A DNA stretch of 64,000 bases from assembly GCF_900104355.1 (NCBI RefSeq), contig NZ_FNIY01000002.1, positions 496,001 to 560,000 of the forward strand, read 5' to 3'. Each line of letters opens with the position of its first letter. Position 1 is the stretch's first letter. Of the stretch, positions 46,611-56,766 are shown one piece after another. The translations under genes and the position numbers were made by a program. Under the pieces are notes generated by a model. The model did no database searches. It saw only the letters and a list, made by a program, of their open reading frames with translations, and had not been told where the DNA came from. This DNA comes from Phyllobacterium sp. OV277 (GTDB taxonomy: Bacteria; Pseudomonadota; Alphaproteobacteria; Rhizobiales; Rhizobiaceae).

Positions 46611-48011
46611 TCAGAGACGGTAGGCCTGCTTGGCCAGCCGGTAGCTCAGATCATGGGCGACGTCATGCGCCTCATCCTCATTGAGCCGGTGGTCGGCAAC
46701 AAGCCGCGCCAGATAGGCGCAATCGACACGGCGGGCCATGTCATGGCGGGCGGGGATGGAGAGGTAGGCGCGCGTATCATCATTGAAGCCGACGGTATTG
46801 TAGAACCCGGCCGTCTCCGTTGTCAGTTCGCGAAAGCGGCGCATACCCTCCGGGCTGTCGTAGAACCACCATGCGGGTCCAAGCCGCAAGGCGGGATAAT
46901 GCCCGGCAAGCGGTGCCAGTTCCCGGCTGTAGCTGGTTTCATCCAATGTAAAGAGAATAAGCGTCAGACGCGGATCATTGCCAAAGGCATCAAGCAGCGG
47001 TTTCAGCTCCTCGACATAGCCGGTCGAGCGCGGAATGTCGGCACCCTTGTCAGGGCCGAAACCGGCAAATATCTGGGCATTGTGATTGCGGAAGGAGCCG
47101 GGATGAATCTGCATGACCAGACCGTCATCAATACTCATCCGCGCCATCTCAGTCAGCATCTGAGCCCGGAAAAGATCGGCATCGGCGCTGGAAACCTTTG
47201 CTTTAAGCACGCGCTCGAAGAGAGCCGTCGCATCGGCTAGAGAAAGATCGGCCGTGCGGGCATTGGGATGGCCGTGATCGCTTGAGGTGGCTCCGCGCGC
47301 TTTGAAATAGGCGCGCCGGTTGCGATGCGCTTCGAGATAGCCTTGGTAATCAAGGGACGTACCAGCAAGGGCAACGAGCTTTTCGACGTTCTTGAGAAAG
47401 CCCGGACGAGACGCATCAATGACCGCATCAGGCCGGTAGGCGGGAACCACGCGTCCCTGCCAACCGGATTTCAGGATCGTGTCATGGGCAGCAAGATCAT
47501 CGGTGGCGGCGTCGGTTGTGGAGATCACCTCAATGCCGAACTGCTTGTAAAGCGCGCGCGGGCGCATGGATGGATCATCGAGTCTTTCGGCAATACGGTC
47601 ATAGAGCTGATCCGCATTGGCTTCGGTCAGCCGCTCCTCAATACCGAAGACCGTTTCCATGGCATGCTCAAACCACAGGCGCGACGGCGTGCCGCGAAAC
47701 AGGTACCAATGCTTGGCAAAGAGCCGCCATATTTTGCGCGCGTCGGTTTCGACCGGTCCGCCATCGTGACGCGGTACACCGAGATCCTCCAGCCTGATAC
47801 CTTGAGAATAGAGCATGCGGAAAATATAATGATCGGGCTTGACGAACAGGCTGGCCGGATCGGGAAATGCCTCGTCATGCGCATACCAGAGCGGGTCCGT
47901 ATGGCCGTGCGGTGAAATGATGGGCAGATGCTCGACTTCGGCAAAAAGACGCCGGGCAATGATGCGGGCATCGGCCTCTATAGGAAAAAGTCGGTCTGGA
48001 TGGAGAGGCAT
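46611..48011 (-). CDS. uxaC: glucuronate/galacturonate isomerase
   Basis: UxaC turns glucuronate to fructuronate and galacturonate to tagaturonate, the first step of both branches. The 466-residue protein has the family signatures LPIISPHGHTDPLWYAHDEA (metal-binding His pair), DHYIFRMLYSQG, KFGIEVISTTDAATDDL-like block and MQIHPGSFRNHN. It is the first gene of the minus-strand unit and is divergent from the GntR regulator, with site C in the 301-base gap between. Confidence 0.96.
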   Translation of the reverse strand: MPLHPDRLFPIEADARIIARRLFAEVEHLPIISPHGHTDPLWYAHDEAFPDPASLFVKPDHYIFRMLYSQGIRLEDLGVPRHDGGPVETDARKIWRLFAKHWYLFRGTPSRLWFEHAMETVFGIEERLTEANADQLYDRIAERLDDPSMRPRALYKQFGIEVISTTDAATDDLAAHDTILKSGWQGRVVPAYRPDAVIDASRPGFLKNVEKLVALAGTSLDYQGYLEAHRNRRAYFKARGATSSDHGHPNARTADLSLADATALFERVLKAKVSSADADLFRAQMLTEMARMSIDDGLVMQIHPGSFRNHNAQIFAGFGPDKGADIPRSTGYVEELKPLLDAFGNDPRLTLILFTLDETSYSRELAPLAGHYPALRLGPAWWFYDSPEGMRRFRELTTETAGFYNTVGFNDDTRAYLSIPARHDMARRVDCAYLARLVADHRLNEDEAHDVAHDLSYRLAKQAYRL

Positions 48012-48312
48012 TGTATGTCCTTGCTATTATCTACGGGCCAAGCGGATACAAGATGAGACGCGTACCAGCAGCGACGCCGTGAAATTGCCCGTCTCCGGGC
48101 GCTGTTCGTTTCGCATCCAATGTCCTGTTTGCCTTGTGAACATTCGGCTTTTGCGATCTTGGCGAAGAGTAAATAATAATATATTAGTATGTCAACTGGA
48201 TCGATGTGCTCTGAAATCGTTTGCTTTGCGGCAGGAGACACTATGATTTCGCGCGGAATTCTACCATTCATTGCGGTAGATTCATTCGTGACACAGGAAA
48301 TGGAGCGCTGGA
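48012..48312. other. divergent control region between uxaC and the GntR gene
   Basis: This gap holds operator site C at 48176-48188 and little else. It must contain the promoters of the uxaC-uxuB unit and of the regulator-uxuA unit. Confidence 0.6.
48176..48188. promoter_or_regulatory. putative uronate-regulator operator, site C (uxaC/GntR)
   Basis: ATAATATATTAGT shares the TAATATATTA core with sites A and B. It could control both divergent units and give the regulator feedback on its own expression. Confidence 0.6.
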
Positions 48313-49089
48313 ATGACAGCACAGAACCGGGGAGAAAAGAGTTTGGCCGTGGCGACACTGGCTGAACCTGACACCTCAGCACGAGACAATGCAGCACGCT
48401 TTGCCAAGACAGGCGCACGCGGCGCACCGGCTGGGCGGATGACGACCGCTACGGCGATCTATCGCGAACTGCATGCGGCCATCGTTTCGATGCAGATGAC
48501 ACCCGGAACCGCTCTCAACGAAAAAGTGCTGACGGAACGTTTTGGTGTCAGCCGCACCCCCGTGCGCGAGGCATTGATCCGGCTTGTAGAAGACGGGCTT
48601 GTCGATGTTTTTCCACAATCGGGAACCTTTGTCGCCCGCATACCCGTTGCGCTCATTCCCGAAGCTGTGGTCATTCGTCAGGCGCTGGAGGGCGCGACTG
48701 TTGAGCGCGCTGCTGCGGTTGCCACGGCGAAAGACATTGAATGGCTAGACGAAATCCTTGCGCGTCAGCAGTTTTTTGCCGACCGGCAGAATATGAGCGC
48801 ATTTCATGAGGCCGATGAAGCCTTTCATGAGGCCATAGCAGGCATTTCGGGCCATCCCGGTATCTGGCACTATCTGAAGCCGGTGAAAGTGCAGATCGAC
48901 CGGGCCCGCAGGATGACTTTGCCAGCGCTTGGCCGCATGGAACACGTGCTGGCCGAACACCAGATCATCCGCAATGCCATCGAGAATCACGACGTACCGG
49001 CTGCCTGCGCGGCCATGAAACAGCATTTGAATGCCGTCATTCCCGATATTGATGAATTGAGAAAAAGCCATCCGGGTTCATTCGTCTGA
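48313..49089 (+). CDS. GntR-family (FCD) regulator of hexuronate use
   Basis: A 258-residue regulator: the winged HTH (about 45-110) includes LNEKVLTERFGVSRTPVREA and LVDVFPQSGTFVARI, and the all-helical FCD ligand domain (about 115-245) has His/Asp residues that bind a metal in this class (FHEADEAFHEAIAG, HVLAEHQIIRNAIENHD). It resembles UxuR/ExuR-type regulators. It precedes uxuA by 34 bases and likely senses a uronate pathway intermediate, releasing the three TAATATATTA sites. GGAGCG precedes the ATG. Confidence 0.9.
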   Translation: MTAQNRGEKSLAVATLAEPDTSARDNAARFAKTGARGAPAGRMTTATAIYRELHAAIVSMQMTPGTALNEKVLTERFGVSRTPVREALIRLVEDGLVDVFPQSGTFVARIPVALIPEAVVIRQALEGATVERAAAVATAKDIEWLDEILARQQFFADRQNMSAFHEADEAFHEAIAGISGHPGIWHYLKPVKVQIDRARRMTLPALGRMEHVLAEHQIIRNAIENHDVPAACAAMKQHLNAVIPDIDELRKSHPGSFV

Positions 49090-49123
49090 GCCCGGCGATT
49101 ACAAGAAAATGACGGAGGACTGA

Positions 49124-50314
49124 ATGCGTCAGGCATGGAGATGGTTTGGCCCCAAAGCCGGTGTAACACTGGATAATGTGCGCCAAGTCGGAGCGACCGA
49201 TATTGTATCGGCGCTGCACGAGGTACCGATCGGTCAGGCCTGGACCGAAAAACAGGTGCACGAGCGCAAGTCCCTCATCGAAACAACTCCCGCCGGGCGC
49301 ATTCCGCTCACATGGTCGGTTGTCGAGAGCATTCCAATTCCCGATGCGGTCAAACGTCTTGGCGGTGCCGCAAAGCAGGAAATCGCGGCGTGGATCGCCA
49401 GTATGGAAGCGCTTGCTGCCAATGATATCCGTGTCATCTGCTATAATTTCATGCCTGTGGTCGATTGGTGCCGCACGGACCTCGATTATGTGACGCCGAC
49501 GGGTTCAACCGCGATGCGGTTCGATCACAACATGCTCGCAGTGTTCGATCTGCATATCCTGCAGCGCAAAAATGCTGAAGCTGCCTATTCGCAGGCGGAC
49601 AGGGACATTGCCGCCGCGCTTTATACAGAGATGAGCGGTCAGGAGATTGCGGACCTTACCCGCAATATCGCCAGCGCGCTGCCGGGCTCCACAACGGAGC
49701 CGCTGACCGTTCCGGCCTTCCGCGACAAGCTCGAAGCCTATGCGGGTATTGACGCCAACAAGCTGCGCCAGCATCTGATCGAATTTCTTGAAGCGGTTAC
49801 GCCGGTTGCCGATAACCTCGGTGTCAAGTTGACCCTGCACCCGGATGATCCGCCCCGCCCGCTTTTCGGTCTGCCACGCATTGCCTCGACGGAAGCCGAT
49901 TATGCTGCTTTGTTCGATGCGGTTCCGTCCCCAGCCAATGGCATGTGCTTCTGTACGGGAAGCCTCGGCGTCAGGGCCGATAACGACCTGCCCGCAATTG
50001 CCCGTCGCTTTGCCTCGCGCATCCATTTTTCACATCTGCGCGCGACCACCCGCGAAGGCGATGGCCGCAGTTTCCACGAAGCAGCGCATCTGGAAGGCGA
50101 TGTGGATATGGTGGCCGTGCTGAAAGAACTGATCACCGAAGATCGCAAGCGAGACAAATCTGACAGTATTATCTTCCGGTCCGACCACGGTCATCGCATG
50201 CTTGATGACCTCAACAAAGAGGTCACGCCGGGCTATCCGGCCATTGGCCGCCTGCGTGGTCTGGCGGAATTGCGTGGCATTATTCACGCTCTGGAGGCTG
50301 TCCCGTCCCCCTGA
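49124..50314 (+). CDS. uxuA: mannonate dehydratase
   Basis: UxuA dehydrates D-mannonate to KDG, closing the glucuronate branch. The 396-residue protein has a TIM-barrel with ICYNFMPVVDWCRTDLDYVT, KLTLHPDDPPRPLFGLPRI, NGMCFCTGSLGVRADNDLP, HLRATTREGDGRSFHEAAHL and RSDHGHRMLDDL, with conserved metal ligands Cys/His/Asp. GGAGGA lies 8 bases before the start. It follows the GntR gene in one unit. A KDG kinase and aldolase are not in the window. Confidence 0.96.
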   Translation: MRQAWRWFGPKAGVTLDNVRQVGATDIVSALHEVPIGQAWTEKQVHERKSLIETTPAGRIPLTWSVVESIPIPDAVKRLGGAAKQEIAAWIASMEALAANDIRVICYNFMPVVDWCRTDLDYVTPTGSTAMRFDHNMLAVFDLHILQRKNAEAAYSQADRDIAAALYTEMSGQEIADLTRNIASALPGSTTEPLTVPAFRDKLEAYAGIDANKLRQHLIEFLEAVTPVADNLGVKLTLHPDDPPRPLFGLPRIASTEADYAALFDAVPSPANGMCFCTGSLGVRADNDLPAIARRFASRIHFSHLRATTREGDGRSFHEAAHLEGDVDMVAVLKELITEDRKRDKSDSIIFRSDHGHRMLDDLNKEVTPGYPAIGRLRGLAELRGIIHALEAVPSP

Positions 50315-50342
50315 CCTTCTCTGTGACCCAGCTGATTTGAAG

Positions 50343-50380
50343 AGCCCCGGCATCGTCGCGTCGGGGCTTTTTCTATTTTA
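50343..50380 (+). terminator. Rho-independent terminator of uxuA
   Basis: AGCCCCG (50343-50349) pairs with CGGGGCT (50362-50368); TTTTCTATTTT follows. Confidence 0.85.
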
Positions 50381-50745
50381 ATTGTTAATTTTGATTAACT
50401 CTTTTGTACTCAAAAACAAGATTTCAGAGTCTTCGCTTAGTTTTTCGTTCAGTATTAATCACATTGTCGCCATATTTCGTCACGAACGGCCACAACACGC
50501 CAGTTGTTCCAAGCATCACTGATCACGTTTTGAGTCATAATAAGACGAATTTTTTGAATGACTTGGCTCATCTTGCGGGATTTGCTCGGGGATATTTCCT
50601 TATCGGGCCACCTCGAGGCCACATTTACCCAAAATAGAAGAGGCCACTCATTCACGTGACGATCTACTTGCCCAGGATCATTCTCAAGCGTGTGTCTTCA
50701 GTCTGGCAATTCCTGCCACGGGCCGTTTAAAGTGCGAATTTCAAT
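50381..50745. other. gene-free AT-rich stretch
   Basis: No open frame of credible length and no RNA gene was recognised here. It must contain the promoter of the RlpA-like gene at its right end. Short T-runs occur but no convincing hairpins. Confidence 0.5.
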
Positions 50746-51105
50746 ATGGTCTCCATTGCAAGTATCCGTAAGGTACTTTCTGCAACCATGCTTCTTTTGA
50801 TGTTTGGTATCGTTTCAGCAAATGCCGGTTCCGCCTGTGGTGGCGCTTCATGGTATGCTCTTCATTCCAAGACCGCCTCCGGCGAGAGAATGAACCCCTC
50901 CGCTCTCACTGCTGCTCATCGCACTTTGCCTTTCGGCTCCAAGGTGAAGGTCACCAACCAGCGCAATGGCAAGTCGATCGTCGTGCGCATCAATGATCGT
51001 GGTCCGTTCATCAAAGGCCGCGTTATCGACCTCTCCAAGGGCGCTGCAAACCGTCTCGGTTTTGTCGGTGCCGGCCATACCAATATCTGCATGGCCAAGC
51101 TCTGA
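50746..51105 (+). CDS. RlpA-like double-psi beta-barrel protein
   Basis: A 119-residue secreted protein with a Sec signal peptide (about residues 1-27). The mature part is almost only the RlpA barrel: [58 protein letters not shown]. The His and Asp residues of the RlpA catalytic site are present, so it may cut denuded glycan strands in peptidoglycan at the septum. It lacks the SPOR domain of full-length RlpA. It stands alone before gshB. Confidence 0.9.
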   Translation: MVSIASIRKVLSATMLLLMFGIVSANAGSACGGASWYALHSKTASGERMNPSALTAAHRTLPFGSKVKVTNQRNGKSIVVRINDRGPFIKGRVIDLSKGAANRLGFVGAGHTNICMAKL

Positions 51106-51241
51106 TACGACTTTCTGTACCCGTGCCTGACAGGTCCGGGTGCAAGCGTCCACGATATCTTGATCGCGGTTCAGGATTGACCTTGACCATTGAACGTGAC
51201 ATCGCCATGTCAACACTCCTAATCCTGTCGGGGGACGTTCC

Positions 51242-52183
51242 ATGGCACTGAAAGTCGCGGTCCAGATGGACCACATCAATTCTATCCGGATCGCAGGCGA
51301 TACGAGCTTTGCTTTGTGCCTCGAGGCACAGGCGCGCGGCCACACGCTCTATCACTACACGCCCGATAGGCTGAGCATGCGCGATGGCGTCGTTCGCGCC
51401 CGCGTTGAAGAGCTGAAGGTTCGCGACATCGAAGGTGATCATTTCACTCTCGGTGAACAGATCTCGCGCGATCTGTCGGAAATGGATGTGGTGCTGCTGC
51501 GGCAGGACCCGCCTTTCGACATGAACTATATTACGACAACCCATCTGCTTGAGCGCATTCACCCGAAAACGCTTGTCGTCAATGACCCGGCCTGGGTGCG
51601 CAACAGCCCGGAAAAAATCTTTGTCACGGAATTCCCTGACCTTATGCCGGATACGCTGATCACCAAGGATCCGCAGGAAATCATGAATTTCCGCAAAGAG
51701 TTCGGCGATATCATCCTCAAGCCGCTTTACGGCAATGGCGGCGCCGGTGTGTTCCATCTTGCTGATGGCGACCGCAATCTGACATCGCTTCTGGAAATGT
51801 TCGGTCAGATGTTCCGCGAGCCAATCATTGCCCAGCGTTATCTCAAGGACGTGCGCGCAGGCGACAAGCGCATCATCCTGATCGACGGTGAACCTGTCGG
51901 CGCGATCAACCGCGTTCCTTCGGAAAGTGATGCCCGCTCCAACATGCATGTGGGCGGCAGGGCTGAAAAAACCGAGCTGACGGAGCGCGAACGCGAGATT
52001 TGCGCACGCATCGGCCCCTCTTTGCGTGAACGCGGCTTCATCCTCGTCGGCATCGATGTCATTGGCGACTACATGACCGAGATCAACGTCACGTCACCCA
52101 CCGGCGTGCGCGAAGTGAAGCGCTTTGGCGGCGCCGATATTGCAGCGCTGTTCTGGGACGCGGTGGAAGCCAAGCGACGCTAA
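51242..52183 (+). CDS. gshB: glutathione synthetase
   Basis: GshB joins gamma-glutamylcysteine and glycine with ATP. The 313-residue ATP-grasp protein shows [20 protein letters not shown] at the N-terminus, [35 protein letters not shown] (ATP lid) and [20 protein letters not shown] (metal-binding Asn/Glu). The family length is usual. Its end overlaps the convergent LysR gene by four bases. Confidence 0.97.
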   Translation: MALKVAVQMDHINSIRIAGDTSFALCLEAQARGHTLYHYTPDRLSMRDGVVRARVEELKVRDIEGDHFTLGEQISRDLSEMDVVLLRQDPPFDMNYITTTHLLERIHPKTLVVNDPAWVRNSPEKIFVTEFPDLMPDTLITKDPQEIMNFRKEFGDIILKPLYGNGGAGVFHLADGDRNLTSLLEMFGQMFREPIIAQRYLKDVRAGDKRIILIDGEPVGAINRVPSESDARSNMHVGGRAEKTELTEREREICARIGPSLRERGFILVGIDVIGDYMTEINVTSPTGVREVKRFGGADIAALFWDAVEAKRR

Positions 52184-53079
52184 CTGCGCCGTTCACGTTC
52201 CATCGCTTCAAGAATATCGACAAAGGCGCGCACGCGCGCCGGCCGGAACTTTGCCGGCGGGTAAACCGCATGAATTCCGCCAGATGGCAGTGACCAATCA
52301 GGCAAGATTTGCACCAACCGGCCACCGGCAATATCATCAGCCACCTGATAGTCGGGCATAACGGCAAGTCCGATGCCCGCCAGCACGCAGACATAGCTGG
52401 CTTCAGTGCCATTGGCTGTTACAACGGGCTTGCCTGTGATAGTCACGGTTTTGTCCGCGCTTGAAAACAACCAGCGCAGCGGCTCCTTCAACGCGCCATT
52501 GGCGATCCATTTCGCGTCTTCCAGAACTTCTGGATGATTGGCAGAACGCATTCGTGCGGCATAGGCGGGCGAACAGACGAGATGCTGTTCGAAAGTGCCG
52601 ATGCGCCTGGCCTGCGCGCTGGAATCCTCCAGCCAGCCGACGCGGATCGACAGATCCAGTTCGTTATCGACCAGATCGAATTTGACGTCGGTGAATTTCA
52701 GATCGACCTTCATCTGCGGATAACGCTCAAGATAGATTGCCACGGCTGGCGCCACGATTTTCGCGCCATAATCCAGCGGCGCGGTCAGCATCAGTGTTCC
52801 CGCGGGTGTGCCCGTCTCGGATGAAACCTCATCAATCGCATTCTCCGCCTCGCGCAGAACAATGATACAACGCTCATAGAAGCGGCGTCCTGCCTCGGTC
52901 GCCCGTAATCGCCGCGTGGTGCGGATGAGAAGCGCTGTGCCCAGTTCCTCCTCCAGCTTCGACAATTGATGACTGACGACAGCCTTGGCCACCCCAAGCC
53001 GGTCTGCTGCGGCCGTAAAGGACCCCATATCGACAACAGTGACGAAATAGATGAAGCGATTGAAACTGACCGAAGGCAT
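52180..53079 (-). CDS. LysR-family transcriptional regulator
   Basis: A 299-residue regulator with the N-terminal winged HTH ([40 protein letters not shown]) and a C-terminal effector domain ([20 protein letters not shown] onward) of the CrgA/DsdC-like group. It is divergent from the metallo-beta-lactamase-fold gene (118 bases), the usual layout for a LysR regulator and its target. The effector is unknown. Confidence 0.92.
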   Translation of the reverse strand: MPSVSFNRFIYFVTVVDMGSFTAAADRLGVAKAVVSHQLSKLEEELGTALLIRTTRRLRATEAGRRFYERCIIVLREAENAIDEVSSETGTPAGTLMLTAPLDYGAKIVAPAVAIYLERYPQMKVDLKFTDVKFDLVDNELDLSIRVGWLEDSSAQARRIGTFEQHLVCSPAYAARMRSANHPEVLEDAKWIANGALKEPLRWLFSSADKTVTITGKPVVTANGTEASYVCVLAGIGLAVMPDYQVADDIAGGRLVQILPDWSLPSGGIHAVYPPAKFRPARVRAFVDILEAMERERRS

Positions 53080-53197
53080 GGCGCACTCTATTATCTGATT
53101 TAATCAGACAGTTTGTCTCTTTGATCAGGATTTTTCAAGAAACCTTTCCGTGTCAGTGTTCGGCCTCACACCGAGAAACCGATTAAGGAATGAAACT

Positions 53198-54109
53198 GTG
53201 CGAACCCTTCTGACAAGACGCGATACGATGAAATCCATTCTGGCTGCCAGTGTTGTGGCCGCTCTTCAGCCACTCGGCACCTTGGCTGCAAGAGCCGCTG
53301 CGAAACTGGAATGGACTTATTTTCAGGCGGATGAGAATGGTTTTCGCCGCACGCCGGTGCTGTTGACCGGTGAAAAGGAAGCGATATTGCTTGATGGTGG
53401 ATTTACGCTGTCCGACGGGCGGGTTGTCGCCGATGCCATCAAGGCCACCGGCAAGACGCTGACGACGATTTATGTCAGCTGCAGCGATCCCGACTATTAT
53501 TTTGGTCTGCGTCCTATCGTTGATGCTTTCCCGAAGGCAAAGGTGATTGCTGCCACCGCGACGGTCGAGGCTATCAAGGGTAATGTACAGGGCAAGCTTG
53601 ATGTCTGGGGCCCGCAGCTCAAGGACAATGGCCCGAAAATATTGGCCGATGTCGTCATCCCGGAAGCATCAGATGTGGCTTTGCTTGAGCTTGAGGGTAA
53701 CAAGATAGAAGTGATAAATGTCAAGGACCTGAAAGATCGCCGCTATCTCTGGGTGCCAAGCCTTGAAGCGATTTTTGGCGGCGTTCTGATATCATCAGGT
53801 GTCCATGTCTGGGTTGCGGATGAACCGACAGCTGACGACCGGAAGAAGTGGATTGCGGCACTTGATGAAATCACTGCCCGTAAGCCTAAGATTGTTGTGC
53901 CATCCCATCAGGCTACCGATGCGCCGCAGGGTGTTGGTGCGGTGAAATTCACCCGCGACTATCTCGAGACATTCAATACCGAAGCTGAAAAAGCCAAGAC
54001 GAGCGGCGAACTGATCTCGGCAATGAAAACGCATTACCCTGACCTTCTCGATGTCTCGTCGCTCGAGCTTGGTGCCAAGGTTGCCAAGGGCGAGATGAAG
54101 TGGGGCTGA
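53198..54109 (+). CDS. metallo-beta-lactamase-fold protein with lost metal motif, probably Tat-exported
   Basis: A 303-residue protein. LLTRRDTMKSILAASVVAAL fits a Tat signal. The fold is clear (VLLTGEKEAILLDGGFT, then YVSCSDPDYYFGLRPIV, VHVWVADEPTA, IVVPSHQATD), but the HxHxDH zinc motif is CSDPDY here: Cys95, Asp97, Asp99 and Tyr100 in place of His, His, Asp and His. Only the later His in VPSH remains. It is therefore probably not a normal zinc hydrolase. The GTG at 53198 is chosen because AAGGAA lies upstream; a GTG at 53150 would add 16 residues. Confidence 0.85.
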   Translation: MRTLLTRRDTMKSILAASVVAALQPLGTLAARAAAKLEWTYFQADENGFRRTPVLLTGEKEAILLDGGFTLSDGRVVADAIKATGKTLTTIYVSCSDPDYYFGLRPIVDAFPKAKVIAATATVEAIKGNVQGKLDVWGPQLKDNGPKILADVVIPEASDVALLELEGNKIEVINVKDLKDRRYLWVPSLEAIFGGVLISSGVHVWVADEPTADDRKKWIAALDEITARKPKIVVPSHQATDAPQGVGAVKFTRDYLETFNTEAEKAKTSGELISAMKTHYPDLLDVSSLELGAKVAKGEMKWG

Positions 54110-54132
54110 TTGCGCCTATCCTCAGCTGATAA

Positions 54133-54165
54133 GGCAGCGCCAGCCTGATCGCTGGTGCTGCTTTC
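54133..54165 (+). terminator. probable terminator after the MBL-fold gene
   Basis: GGCAGCGCCAGC (54133-54144) and GCTGGTGCTGC (54151-54161) form a long stem with one G-T pair around a six-base loop; CTTTCCTT follows, a weak T-tract. Confidence 0.6.
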
Positions 54166-54267
54166 CTTGCGTTCCCCTAACGTTCTTGTCATGCCGCGCA
54201 AATTGTGATGAGGTGCCATTATTGGCACTATTCATTTTTTTAACGCGATATTTTCAAGGAACGATTG

Positions 54268-55800
54268 ATGGTCACCCGCGTGCGTACCGTCGCATTTCAG
54301 GGCATTGAGGCCCAACCTGTCGATGTGCAGGTCATGATCTCTCCCGGTAAAATGGGCATCCACATTGTCGGCCTGCCAGACAAGGCGGTGGCTGAAAGCC
54401 GTGAGCGCGTGCAGGCGGCGCTGCATGCTTCAGGGCTTTCCCTGCCGCCGAAGAAGGTGACCGTCAATCTCGCTCCGGCAGACCTGCCGAAGGAGGGTAG
54501 CCATTACGACCTGCCGATCGCCGTGGGTTTGATGGCGGGGCTTGGCGCCATGCCCGCCGATGCGCTGCAATCCTACGTCGTGCTTGGCGAGTTGTCGCTT
54601 GATGGAACGATCACCCATGTGGCAGGCGTCCTGCCCGCGGCAATCTCCGCCAACCGGCAGGATCGCGGTTTGATCTGTCCCGCTCCCTGCGGTCCTGAGG
54701 CGGCATGGGCGGGCGAGGACATCGATATTTTGGCACCGCGCAGCCTCATCAGCCTTGCCAATCATTTTCGCGGCCATCAGGTACTATCGCGCCCTGAGCC
54801 TTCCATGCACGCCAATGCACCAGATCTGCCCGATCTGGCAGATATCAGAGGTCAGGAAAGCGCCCGACGCGCACTGGAAATTGCCGCCGCAGGCGGTCAT
54901 AACCTTCTCATGATCGGCCCGCCCGGTTCAGGCAAGTCCATGCTGGCGCAGCGGCTTCCCTCCATCCTGCCGCCACTCCTGCCGCGCGAACTTCTCGAGG
55001 TCTCCATGATTGCCTCGGTTGCCGGTCAATTGCTGGGTGGTAAACTGACGGATCGACGACCCTTTCGTGCGCCGCACCATTCTGCCTCCATGGCTGCTAT
55101 GGTGGGTGGTGGGATTCGTGCCCGGCCGGGCGAAGTCTCTCTGGCACATCGCGGCGTGCTGTTTCTTGACGAGTTTCCGGAATTCACACCACAAGTGCTG
55201 GACTCCCTGCGCCAACCGCTTGAAACCGGAGATTGCATGATCGCCCGCGCCAATCACCGTATTTCCTATCCGGCGCAAATCCAGCTCGTGGCTGCCATGA
55301 ACCCCTGCCGCTGCGGCATGGCCGGTGAACCGGGGCATCGCTGTGCCAGAGGACCGCGCTGCCAGCAGGATTATCAGGCACGCGTTTCCGGGCCATTACT
55401 CGACCGCATCGATCTTCGTATCGATGTTCCCGCCGTCAGTGCGGTCGATCTCATCCACCGCCCGGCTTCGGAGAGTAGCGCCTTTGTTGCTGTACGGGTC
55501 GCCCGTGCCAGAGACGTCCAGAAGCGGCGTTACGAAGCATTGGGATTTCCCGCCGTGACAATGAATGCTCATTGCCCCGTCGCGCTGATTGAGGAGGTGG
55601 CGCAATGTGACAAGGCGGCCCTCACGCTGTTACAGCAAGCAGCAGAACAAATGCGCTTCTCCGCACGCGGCTATCACAGGGTTCTCAAAGTTGCGCGAAC
55701 GCTGGCCGATCTGGAAGGGATTGAAGCTGTCGGGCGTATTCACGTGGCGGAAGCGATTTCATACCGCATGGCGCAGGATGCGGCCAATCAAGCCGCCTGA
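54268..55800 (+). CDS. YifB/ComM-family Mg-chelatase-like AAA+ ATPase
   Basis: A 510-residue protein: an N-terminal Lon-protease-like domain (about 1-165; VDVQVMISPGKMGIHIVGLP) and an AAA+ core with Walker A MIGPPGSGKSMLAQRLPSI, Walker B LFLDEFPEF, a C-terminal helical domain and a Cys-rich loop (CRCGMAGEPGHRCARGPRC) characteristic of the family. ComM promotes branch migration in natural transformation; in other species the role is less clear. The ATG at 54268 follows AAGGA. Confidence 0.93.
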   Translation: MVTRVRTVAFQGIEAQPVDVQVMISPGKMGIHIVGLPDKAVAESRERVQAALHASGLSLPPKKVTVNLAPADLPKEGSHYDLPIAVGLMAGLGAMPADALQSYVVLGELSLDGTITHVAGVLPAAISANRQDRGLICPAPCGPEAAWAGEDIDILAPRSLISLANHFRGHQVLSRPEPSMHANAPDLPDLADIRGQESARRALEIAAAGGHNLLMIGPPGSGKSMLAQRLPSILPPLLPRELLEVSMIASVAGQLLGGKLTDRRPFRAPHHSASMAAMVGGGIRARPGEVSLAHRGVLFLDEFPEFTPQVLDSLRQPLETGDCMIARANHRISYPAQIQLVAAMNPCRCGMAGEPGHRCARGPRCQQDYQARVSGPLLDRIDLRIDVPAVSAVDLIHRPASESSAFVAVRVARARDVQKRRYEALGFPAVTMNAHCPVALIEEVAQCDKAALTLLQQAAEQMRFSARGYHRVLKVARTLADLEGIEAVGRIHVAEAISYRMAQDAANQAA

Positions 55801-55804
55801 ATCA

Positions 55805-55838
55805 GAAAAAAGAAAATGCCGGACTTTCGATCCGGCAT
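55805..55838 (-). terminator. terminator of the BTLCP gene
   Basis: On the minus strand ATGCCGGA (55838-55831) pairs with TCCGGCAT (55823-55816), followed by a T-rich stretch (TTTCTTTTTTCTGAT) running left. It separates the BTLCP gene from convergent yifB. Confidence 0.85.
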
Positions 55839-55861
55839 ATCTTGAATGCTTTGGCCTCGAT

Positions 55862-56485
55862 TTAGCGGACCGAACCCACAAGGATATTGCTTGGTGCTTC
55901 GATGCTGACCCAGCGGCCGGTGTTGTTCGTGGCCTGACGCTTGAGGTAGGTATATTCGGTTTCCGACCAGTTCTTGACGCTATCGGCAAGGTTATCGAGG
56001 ACGAAATCACCGGTATCGGTGCGTACGGTCAGAACCGCATGACCTTCGCCATCAGGCTTGCGCACCACGGTGATCAGAAGATCAGCCGGTGAAATGCCCG
56101 CCTGCATCAGTTCGCGGCGCTTTTCCAGGACATAGTCTTCACAATCACCAACATTGCCGACCTTGTCAGGATAGCCCCAATATTCCTCGACACCGTAAAT
56201 TTCCATATCTGTCAATGGCTTGACAGCCTGGTTGACATGGCTGTTGACGTTGACGATCAGTTCCCAGAAATCACGGGTCATCTTGGCTGGAGCAACATTG
56301 CGGCTACGCACCGAGCACTCGTCCGGCAGGCGCTTGCAGAACTCATAATGACCGATTGGCTGGGATGTCAGGCCGCCGGTCTGCATGAAAGGTTCGGCTG
56401 CGGAAGCGGTATTTGCGATGAGCACACCAGCGAAAAATGCCGCTGCGAACCCCATCGACTTCAAAATCTTTACCGCTCCGAACAT
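55862..56485 (-). CDS. transglutaminase-like cysteine peptidase (BTLCP family)
   Basis: A 207-residue secreted protein: signal peptide (about 1-29), then MTRDFWELIVNVNSHVNQAV, NVGDCEDYVLEKRRELMQAG with the catalytic Cys, GEGHAVLTVRTDTGDFVLDN with the His and Asp. This is the BTLCP (DUF920) family to which LapG, a periplasmic adhesin protease, belongs. No LapD, LapA or GGDEF gene lies near, so a role in biofilm release is not supported by context. The ATG is the family start. Confidence 0.9.
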   Translation of the reverse strand: MFGAVKILKSMGFAAAFFAGVLIANTASAAEPFMQTGGLTSQPIGHYEFCKRLPDECSVRSRNVAPAKMTRDFWELIVNVNSHVNQAVKPLTDMEIYGVEEYWGYPDKVGNVGDCEDYVLEKRRELMQAGISPADLLITVVRKPDGEGHAVLTVRTDTGDFVLDNLADSVKNWSETEYTYLKRQATNNTGRWVSIEAPSNILVGSVR

Positions 56486-56766
56486 GCTTTACTCCGAACC
56501 CAACCAGCCTTCGTTAACAAAACGTTAATGTCGGGAGGGGATATGAGTCAATCACAATGGCGCCACGATCCCGCCATTGTTAATATATGGTTAAAATTTG
56601 AACTTCCTAGATTTTGACGAAAATTTGAGAGTTGTATGCCGCGAGCACTTGCAACCAGCAGGAGATTTAGCTGTTACGTCCCGCCTGAGTAAAATCCACG
56701 GCCTTATCAGCAATTATTTGAATTTATTGATTTTTATCGAATAATTTGAAGGTCACAACGAGCAAA
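56486..56766. other. gene-free AT-rich gap upstream of the BTLCP gene
   Basis: This stretch carries no credible open frame. It presumably contains the BTLCP promoter near 56490-56540; TTAACAAAACGTTAA at 56514 is an AT-rich inverted repeat of unknown meaning. Confidence 0.45.
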
